Program-made: the position numbers and the translations under genes | Part shown: one piece after another, positions 57,839 through 64,000 of the stretch | How the letters are laid out: each line of letters opens with the position of its first letter | How positions within the stretch are numbered: the first letter of the stretch is position 1 | Assembly: GCA_030345135.1 (NCBI GenBank) | Contig: CP128386.1 | Coordinates: forward strand, 6,029,327-6,093,326 | Source: Chitinophagaceae bacterium DXS | Lineage (GTDB): Bacteria > Bacteroidota > Bacteroidia > Chitinophagales > Chitinophagaceae | Direction of reading: 5' to 3' | DNA: 64,000 nt | The notes under the pieces: model-generated | The model's input: only the letters and a program-made list of their open reading frames with translations | What the model was told of the DNA's origin: nothing | Databases searched by the model: none

Positions 57839-59341
57839 TTAGTGCTTAAAGTGTCTCAAACCAGTCATCACCATTGCCAGTTTGTTTTCAACACAATATT
57901 CAATGCTGTCTTTATCACGAATGGATCCGCCGGGCTGTATAAATGCTTCAATGCCTTCAGCATGCGCCATTTTCACGCAGTCATTGAAAGGGAAAAAAGC
58001 ATCGCTCGCTAAAACAGCGCCTTTCAAATCAACATTAAATTGTTTTGCTTTGTCGATAGATTGTCTCAGTGAGTCAATACGGCTGGTTTGTCCGCAACCT
58101 TTACCCACCAATTGTTTGTTCTTGATCAAAGCAATTGCATTGCTCTTTAAGTGCTTGCAGACAATATTTGCAAAGATTAAATCATCTTTTTCCTGCTGCG
58201 TTGTCGTTCTTCCTCCAACTTCATTCCACTCAGTATAATTGCCGGTGTCGATATCCTGGGCCAGTGTTCCGTTCAATATAGATTTAAACTGCGTTGTGTA
58301 AGAAGCATCAGGATTGATTAGCTGTAACAGGATACGATTCTTCTTGCTCTTCAATACCTGCAGTGCATCTTCATTGAAAGAAGGTGCAATCAGTACTTCA
58401 AAGAATATTTCGTTAATGGCTTCTGCAGTTGCTTTATCAATAGTTCCGTTGCAGATCAATACACCGCCAAATGCGCTTTCAGGATCTCCCGCCAAACCCG
58501 CATCCCAGCATTCTTTAACTGTAGGCCTGGATGAAATACCACAAACATTCGTGTGCTTGATAACGGCAAATGTTGTTTCGGTAAATTCTTTTATTAATTG
58601 AACAGCGGCATCAACATCCACAAGGTTGTTGTAGGATAGTTCTTTACCATTCAATTGTGTAAATACTTCTTTCAGATCTCCGTAGAAAGTAGCGTGCTGG
58701 TGAGGATTTTCACCGTATCGCAGGGATTGTTTAGCACTCAAAGGCTGGATCACTGTGCCACTAAAATAATTGTTGATGGCAATATCATAGTTCATCACCA
58801 CTTCAAATGCTTTGGCTGCGTAAGCCCTGCGTTGTTCAAGTGTGGTCTCTCCATTCTGTGTCTGAAGTAATTCAACCAGGGAAGCATAATCGTCCTTAGC
58901 GGCAATAACAACAAGGTCTTTGTGGTTTTTAGCTGCGGCACGGATCATGGAAGGGCCACCGATATCGATCTTTTCAATAATTGCTTTTTCTTCAGTAGTA
59001 GTGCGTAAAGTTTCCTCAAATGGATACAGGTCAACAATTACCAGGTCAATTTCCGGGATTTTGTATTCTTTCATTTCCTGCAAATCCTGCTCATTGTCCC
59101 TTCTGCCCAGAATTCCACCAAAAACAGCGGGGTGAAGCGTTTTTACACGTCCGCCCAAAATTGACGGGTATGTAGTAAGGCTTTCAACAGCAACACAGTC
59201 AATTTTCAGGTCCTCGATAAATTTTTGTGTGCCGCCCGTTGTATAAATGGTAATGCCGAGGCGTTGTAATTCTTTTACAATCGGCTCCAGGCCATCCTTG
59301 TAAAAAACAGAGATTAATGCGCTTTGAATTTTCTTTTGCAT
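57839..59341 (-). CDS. purH: bifunctional AICAR transformylase / IMP cyclohydrolase
   Basis: 500 residues. N-terminal IMP cyclohydrolase domain (IYTTGGTQKFIED, GGRVKTLHPAVFGGIL) and C-terminal transformylase with the catalytic Lys-His in VIKHTNVCG and ESAFGG. Shorter C-terminal part than E. coli PurH (about 529), within the range for the phylum. Last two steps of purine synthesis. Confidence 0.97.
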   Translation of the reverse strand: MQKKIQSALISVFYKDGLEPIVKELQRLGITIYTTGGTQKFIEDLKIDCVAVESLTTYPSILGGRVKTLHPAVFGGILGRRDNEQDLQEMKEYKIPEIDLVIVDLYPFEETLRTTTEEKAIIEKIDIGGPSMIRAAAKNHKDLVVIAAKDDYASLVELLQTQNGETTLEQRRAYAAKAFEVVMNYDIAINNYFSGTVIQPLSAKQSLRYGENPHQHATFYGDLKEVFTQLNGKELSYNNLVDVDAAVQLIKEFTETTFAVIKHTNVCGISSRPTVKECWDAGLAGDPESAFGGVLICNGTIDKATAEAINEIFFEVLIAPSFNEDALQVLKSKKNRILLQLINPDASYTTQFKSILNGTLAQDIDTGNYTEWNEVGGRTTTQQEKDDLIFANIVCKHLKSNAIALIKNKQLVGKGCGQTSRIDSLRQSIDKAKQFNVDLKGAVLASDAFFPFNDCVKMAHAEGIEAFIQPGGSIRDKDSIEYCVENKLAMVMTGLRHFKH

Positions 59342-59438
59342 GATAAAAAGATGTTTAACTGGTATGTTTACTATAACACCGCAAGAAAAAAATTGTGCAC
59401 TGTTTAATGTACAGGTACTATCCGGCGGGCTAAGTTTA

Positions 59439-61529
59439 TTACAGGTCCATTACAAATGCGCCCTGTTCGGGCACCGAATGGAAGCGCAAATGTAGGCTGT
59501 CGCAGCCTTTTTTCCATTTTTCAATTTTCCAGACCGGGTTGCTGGCGTCAAAAACTACCATTTTAGGCCTGATTTTACTGATAAGCGTGAAAATGTCCTG
59601 CCTGGGATTTCCTGAAATGATCAAAATATCTGGTTCAGCAATGTTGCCGTAAGAATAGGAATGCTTATCGTCATTTATCAGCAGTATTGATTTTCCCGCA
59701 CAGGAAAAACGGGTATTTCTGCAAACAATATAATTTTTAACCGGCGAAATCCTTTGCTGAACGCGTGAGGGTTTTAGATGAAAATCAGCTGCCAGTAAGT
59801 TTTTGAAAAGCAAACTGTCGCTAAAAAACGTGGATTTTCTTCCTTGTACAATGTCAATTGCGGTATGCCTGGGGATATTATAAACAATCAGGTTTCGTTG
59901 CTGGCAGTGTTGCCAGAAATCAATACATCGCAACACGAAAAAAAATAAAATGGCTGCCAAAGCGCCAAACAGGATCAGTTTGCTTTTTTTTAACATCCAT
60001 ATAGTAAGCGCAATAATAATCGTAAACAGCAGGCTTGATTGCAACACTGTTAATTGAAGACCGCTCCACACTGCAAAAGGCATCTGGTTAATATAGATGA
60101 TGAAATTGTTCATCATCAAAATCAGAAATCCTAATAATTTTCCGGCGGCAGATACCAAAAATGGAAAGAAAGATAAGATCAGCAGCAAAAGTTCCCCGTA
60201 CAAAATAAAACCTGACAACGGAACCACTACTAAATTGGTTACGAGAAAAAGCAGGGGCAACTGGTGAAAATAGTAAATAACAAGTGGCAATGTGAGTATT
60301 TGAGCTGCAAGGCTTACGGCACTCAATTGCCAGATCTTATCAAGTATCTTGTTCTCGAAATTGAATAAGTTGTATACCGGTTTCATGAAAAGTACTATAC
60401 TGGTTACCGCAGAATAGGATAACAAAAAGCCCACATCCCACAACATGAAGGGATTAAAAACAAGCAGGCAAAATGCAGAACCCGCCAGGCTGTTGTACAT
60501 ATTTGTCCTTCGGCTGATGCCCTGTCCGATTACAATAAAAGAAAACATTACTGCGGAACGAAGTATAGATGGGGCACCTCCTGCAATGAGTGTAAACAAC
60601 CAGAGAATAGCCAGTATCAGGATGGCTTTTATCCATCGGGTTGAATTTTTTGAAGGAAGCAGAGACAGTACCCAGACTAACAGTCCGTAGATCATGCCAA
60701 GATGAAGCCCGCTAATGGCGATTACATGCACCACGCCGGTATTGCTGTAAGCCTGAACAAGATCTTTGTCCAAATCATACCGGTAGCCGATCAATAAAGC
60801 TTCTGCTACGCCCTGCTCGTTATTACCCGGAATGAATTGTTTAATAATGCGGATGGAGTTGTCCCGCATAGCAAAAAGAAACCGGCTCAAGCGACTTCCG
60901 GCGTTTCCTGGTAAAATGCGGTAGTCTTTTTCTGTCACGAAAACCTGGCCTGCAATATCCTGCAAAAGACAATAACGTTTGTAATCAAACGCACCTGGGT
61001 TTCCGGAATTCATTATAGGCTGTACTTTCTTATGGAGCACAACGCGGCTGCCATAGGCAATAGGTGAAGACAGACTGTCTTTCTTAAAATAAACGATCAG
61101 CTTACCTGTCGCCTGCATCCACTGGTTTACTTTTTTAACTGCTTCAACTGAGCATACGGCTTTGTATGAAGAAGGCTTGCTTACAAGTGGTTCCTGCACA
61201 GTTACAAGAACATCCTCACCCTGGGCGGATATATTCCAGAACCATGTAGCATGATTTCTTGCATCGCTGTACCATGTAGTTAGCGTGCCTGCACATACGG
61301 TCAGGAAGAGCAATGTCAATCCAATTGCGCTGCGGAATTTGAACCTGATGTGAACGGGAAGCAATCGAAAAATGATCAACGTTGCTAAGCAAACGCATAA
61401 TGCAATGGCGAGTAACATAAATGGCAGTTGCACATACCACTGCAATAGAATACCTGCGATTAGTGCGGGTAGTAGTTTAAGGAATGGGGCTGATTTAAGC
61501 ATCCTGTTAACTGGATCCATAGTTTTCAA
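59439..61529 (-). CDS. ComEC/Rec2-family DNA uptake channel protein
   Basis: 696 residues. N-terminal DUF4131 region, then the competence domain (AISGLHLGMIYGLLVWVL, GGAPSILRSAVMFSFIVIG, NPFMLWDVGFLLSYSAV). The metallo-beta-lactamase domain found in many ComEC proteins is absent; the C-terminal 170 residues have no HxHxDH motif. Imports single-stranded DNA across the inner membrane, so the strain may be transformable. Confidence 0.88.
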   Translation of the reverse strand: MKTMDPVNRMLKSAPFLKLLPALIAGILLQWYVQLPFMLLAIALCVCLATLIIFRLLPVHIRFKFRSAIGLTLLFLTVCAGTLTTWYSDARNHATWFWNISAQGEDVLVTVQEPLVSKPSSYKAVCSVEAVKKVNQWMQATGKLIVYFKKDSLSSPIAYGSRVVLHKKVQPIMNSGNPGAFDYKRYCLLQDIAGQVFVTEKDYRILPGNAGSRLSRFLFAMRDNSIRIIKQFIPGNNEQGVAEALLIGYRYDLDKDLVQAYSNTGVVHVIAISGLHLGMIYGLLVWVLSLLPSKNSTRWIKAILILAILWLFTLIAGGAPSILRSAVMFSFIVIGQGISRRTNMYNSLAGSAFCLLVFNPFMLWDVGFLLSYSAVTSIVLFMKPVYNLFNFENKILDKIWQLSAVSLAAQILTLPLVIYYFHQLPLLFLVTNLVVVPLSGFILYGELLLLILSFFPFLVSAAGKLLGFLILMMNNFIIYINQMPFAVWSGLQLTVLQSSLLFTIIIALTIWMLKKSKLILFGALAAILFFFVLRCIDFWQHCQQRNLIVYNIPRHTAIDIVQGRKSTFFSDSLLFKNLLAADFHLKPSRVQQRISPVKNYIVCRNTRFSCAGKSILLINDDKHSYSYGNIAEPDILIISGNPRQDIFTLISKIRPKMVVFDASNPVWKIEKWKKGCDSLHLRFHSVPEQGAFVMDL

Positions 61530-61635
61530 AGGAACGGAATTTTGAATTAGCAGAAAATGATTTTAGTCGAGATGAATGAAACAACCTGTCCTGTCGTTGC
61601 GTTAGGTCTGTGAAAACTAGGCCTGCTGAAAGCTG

Positions 61636-61670
61636 AGTACTTCGTAATTCGTACTTCGTACTTAAGCTAA
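61636..61670. repeat. GTACTTC heptad array
   Basis: GAGTACTT, CGTAATT, CGTACTT, CGTACTT between the comEC start and the DUF6786 start; 244-base gap, nothing else seen. Confidence 0.85.
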
Positions 61671-61773
61671 GTGCGTTGTCAGCAAATAAAGAACATTGAT
61701 TTCTCACAGTAAATTATTGAGCGGCCTCCATCTACTAATTTTTTCCTTATCTTAACCGCTAAAAATTCTAACG

Positions 61774-63009
61774 ATGACACGATCCGGAAACAACTTATTG
61801 CTTCTTGGCATGCTTAGTTTACAGCAGGCATGTAATGCGCCGGTAAATAAAGAAAAGCCTGTTTATACCAAAGGTTCTTACGGATATGCTGCTGACTTCC
61901 TGAAAGAAAATACAAAACGGGTGCTTGAATTATCTACGGACGATGGAATGTCCAAAGTATTGTTATCCGCAGATTACCAGGGACGTGTGATGACCAGTAC
62001 TGCAGACGGTGACAGTGGAATAAGTTTTGGCTGGATCAATTATGATCTGATAGGGAAGCGCACAAAAAAAGCACAGTTCAATCCGGTTGGAGGAGAAGAA
62101 CGCTTTTGGCTTGGACCGGAAGGCGGCCAATACTCTTTATATTTTGCAAAAGGGGACTCATTTAACATCAGCCATTGGCAGGTTCCTCCCATTATTGACA
62201 CCATTCCTTACCAGGTGTTGGATAAAGACAGCACTTCTGTAACATTTACCAAAGAAGCCAAACTAAAAAACTATTCCGGCACAGACTTTCATTTTGTTAT
62301 TCAGCGAAGAATAAGCATCATAGACAAAAGCAAGCTTGCAGACATGTTTTCATTTTCTATTCCGGATGATGTGAAAAGCGTTGCTTATCAAACAACAAAC
62401 GGAATTAAAAATATTGGAACTGAAGCGTGGACAAAAGATAAAGGTCTTATGTCCATTTGGCTGCTGGGCATGATGACTCCAACACCAGCAACTGTGGTAA
62501 TGATACCTTTTTCCGGCGGAAAAAATGCAAAACAAAATATCACAGATGATTATTTTGGAAAGATCCCCGCTGACAGGCTGGTAGTTAAAGACAGCGTGTT
62601 GTATTTTCAGTGTGATGGTAAGCAGAGGGGTAAGTTGGGACTATCACCTGCAATCGCAAAAACATTTGCTGCGAGCTATGATTTTGAAAATAACGTACTC
62701 ACGTTTATCAATTTTCCGGTTGATAAGCTTGGTAATTATGTAAATGGCAAATGGGAAATACAGAAAGAGCCTTACAAAGGAGATGTGGTAAATGCCTATA
62801 ATGACGGGCCGCTTGCAGATGGTTCACAACTTGGGCCCTTTTATGAAATAGAATCTTCATCAGCTGCGAAAGAACTCGGTGCCGGTGATATTCAAACTTA
62901 TCAGCAGGTAACCTGTCATTTGCAAGGCAGTTACGAATCGTTGAAAAAAATTGTACATGATCTTCTCCATATAGATCTTGATGATGTAAAAACAACCATG
63001 AAAAAATAA
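61774..63009 (+). CDS. DUF6786-type lipoprotein
   Basis: 411 residues. N-terminal lipoprotein-like signal LLLLGMLSLQQAC (Cys20; -3 residue is Gln, so weak). All-beta galactose-mutarotase-like architecture suggested by GGEERFWLGPEGGQYSLYF and DFHFVIQRRISIID. Often near sugar-catabolic genes. FAH-type gene follows after 26 bases, probably one operon. Confidence 0.7.
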   Translation: MTRSGNNLLLLGMLSLQQACNAPVNKEKPVYTKGSYGYAADFLKENTKRVLELSTDDGMSKVLLSADYQGRVMTSTADGDSGISFGWINYDLIGKRTKKAQFNPVGGEERFWLGPEGGQYSLYFAKGDSFNISHWQVPPIIDTIPYQVLDKDSTSVTFTKEAKLKNYSGTDFHFVIQRRISIIDKSKLADMFSFSIPDDVKSVAYQTTNGIKNIGTEAWTKDKGLMSIWLLGMMTPTPATVVMIPFSGGKNAKQNITDDYFGKIPADRLVVKDSVLYFQCDGKQRGKLGLSPAIAKTFAASYDFENNVLTFINFPVDKLGNYVNGKWEIQKEPYKGDVVNAYNDGPLADGSQLGPFYEIESSSAAKELGAGDIQTYQQVTCHLQGSYESLKKIVHDLLHIDLDDVKTTMKK

Positions 63010-63035
63010 CTAAATAATCTCGTTAAAAAAGCACT

Positions 63036-63887
63036 ATGAAATTGTATAATACCCGCAAAGGAATTGTTGTTACGCATAAGTCGGTTCATTATCTGCTTAT
63101 TGAAAATAATTGGGATGATCTTGTGAATCGTACCAATCTTCATCGTCATGTTGTTCAGCTGAAAGAAGCTGCAACTGTATTGAGTGACTCGGAGTTTGAA
63201 GATCTTTTAAATGATACATTGTTGGCTCCAATAGGATCGCAGGAAGTTTGGGCAGCAGGCGTAACATATATGCGAAGCAAAGTAGCACGGATGGAGGAAT
63301 CACAGGATGCCGGCGGAGCGGATTTTTACGACAAAGTATATGATGCAGAAAGGCCTGAGTTGTTTTTCAAATCCATGCCGCACCGCGTTTGCGCACACAA
63401 TACAGAAATCTATATCCGTAAAGATTCATCCTGGAATGTGCCAGAGCCGGAGCTGACATTGTTTATCAATGCTAGTGGTGATATTGCTGGTTATACAATC
63501 GGCAATGATGTGAGTAGCAGAAGCATTGAAGGTGAAAACCCACTCTATCTTCCCCAGGCCAAGGTGTATGAAAAGAGTGCCGCTATGGGCCCGTGTTTAT
63601 ATATTCCGGAGGAGCCAATCGACAAAGATGCTGTGATCTCAATGTCTATTACAAGAGATGGCAAAGAGATGTATAATGATTCAGCTTCTATCAATAGGAT
63701 GAAACGCTCCCATACAGAGCTGGCTTCTTATTTACTAATGGGATTTGATTTTCCTCAAGGCGTTTATCTAATGACAGGTACTTGTATTGTTCCCGGCCAT
63801 GATTTTACGTTGCAGCCCGGTGATGTGGTGTCTATTAGTATTGAAGGAATTGGAACGTTGGAGAATAGGGTGGCGCTGAAGCCGTAG
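63036..63887 (+). CDS. fumarylacetoacetate hydrolase family protein (AraD1-like)
   Basis: 283 residues, complete. FAH fold with [60 protein letters not shown] (metal-binding Glu, Glu, Asp) and [17 protein letters not shown]. The AraD1-like group includes 2-keto-3-deoxy sugar-acid dehydratases and hydrolases of non-phosphorylated sugar pathways, which fits the lipoprotein partner. Confidence 0.85.
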   Translation: MKLYNTRKGIVVTHKSVHYLLIENNWDDLVNRTNLHRHVVQLKEAATVLSDSEFEDLLNDTLLAPIGSQEVWAAGVTYMRSKVARMEESQDAGGADFYDKVYDAERPELFFKSMPHRVCAHNTEIYIRKDSSWNVPEPELTLFINASGDIAGYTIGNDVSSRSIEGENPLYLPQAKVYEKSAAMGPCLYIPEEPIDKDAVISMSITRDGKEMYNDSASINRMKRSHTELASYLLMGFDFPQGVYLMTGTCIVPGHDFTLQPGDVVSISIEGIGTLENRVALKP

Positions 63888-63890
63888 GCT

Positions 63891-63980
63891 TGTGAATAGT
63901 GAATGGTCAACCAATGTCGTTTCCTTAAGAATAATTGGCATTTATCAAGTACGATTTACGAAGTACGAAGTACCTGATTT
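63891..63980 (+). repeat. GTGAATAG and GTACGAAG heptads at the window end
   Basis: Three bases after the FAH stop: TGTGAA, TAGTGAA, TGGTCAA (63892-63911); then AAGTACG, ATTTACG, AAGTACG, AAGTACC at 63948-63975. Confidence 0.85.
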
Positions 63981-64000
63981 TAGGCTTGCTTTGTTTTTTG

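Noticed and set aside
9400-64000. Arrays as DNA uptake sequences
   Set aside because: Uptake sequences are one conserved word; here about ten unrelated families share only a period, so this explanation does not fit although comEC is present.

Overview
The window is a gene-dense stretch of a Bacteroidota chromosome, most likely a Chitinophagaceae or close relative. The evidence is a complete gldK-gldL-gldM-gldN block (the type IX secretion/gliding core), gldE and gldD behind mutY and ssb, the futalosine menaquinone gene mqnC, DUF4271 next to hemD, the tiny basic AURKAIP1/COX24-type protein, and promoters of the Bacteroidota type (TTTG about 19 bases before TAnnTTTG) with no Shine-Dalgarno sites in use. 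I see no rRNA or tRNA, no CRISPR array, no prophage and no insertion sequence. The first gene is cut by the window edge.

Layout: 1-4.5 kb, a glycoside hydrolase end, a tetraether-synthase-like radical SAM gene with two small followers, and a secreted barrel protein. 4.6-17 kb, mostly minus-strand housekeeping: OmpA lipoprotein, M23 peptidase, polA, CYTH protein, M48 protease, plsY, prmA, pnp, rpsO. 17-25 kb, regulator/SRPBCC pair, an SPL-like radical SAM protein, two 2H phosphoesterases, and umuD/umuC. 25-31 kb, Lgt-like protein, aldo/keto reductase, a MarR-controlled reductase, a YdcZ transporter and an amidohydrolase. 31.5-38 kb, prfA, mqnC, gpsA, hemW, DUF4271, hemD. 38-46 kb, FkbM methyltransferase, YyaL, gldKLMN. 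46-57 kb, RNase G, ribosomal-type small protein, HU, mutY-ssb-gldE-gldD, lutB. 57-64 kb, purH, comEC, a DUF6786 lipoprotein and a fumarylacetoacetate-hydrolase-family enzyme.

The most unusual signal is not a protein. About twenty genes are followed, at or within a few bases of the stop codon, by short self-similar arrays with a 7- or 8-base period (units such as TGAATGG, AAAGCTT, GATGTAC, GTAAGACC). There are roughly ten sequence families and they nearly always read in the sense of the gene they follow. In at least five genes the stop codon is itself part of the first repeat unit, and in the Lgt-like gene the array is translated as the protein's tail. Two intergenic regions (polA to M23, umuD to umuC) carry the same ordered string of these families from stop codon to next start codon. 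I know no named element of this kind.

Other points worth follow-up: the UmuD homologue has Ala and Arg in place of the catalytic Ser and Lys of the self-cleaving dyad, so it looks naturally uncleavable; an orphan promoter with a palindromic operator and a terminator but no ORF (46464-46570) looks like a small RNA gene; a MarR gene and its downstream reductase share a palindromic operator; and one of the paired 2H phosphoesterases has lost its first HxT motif.
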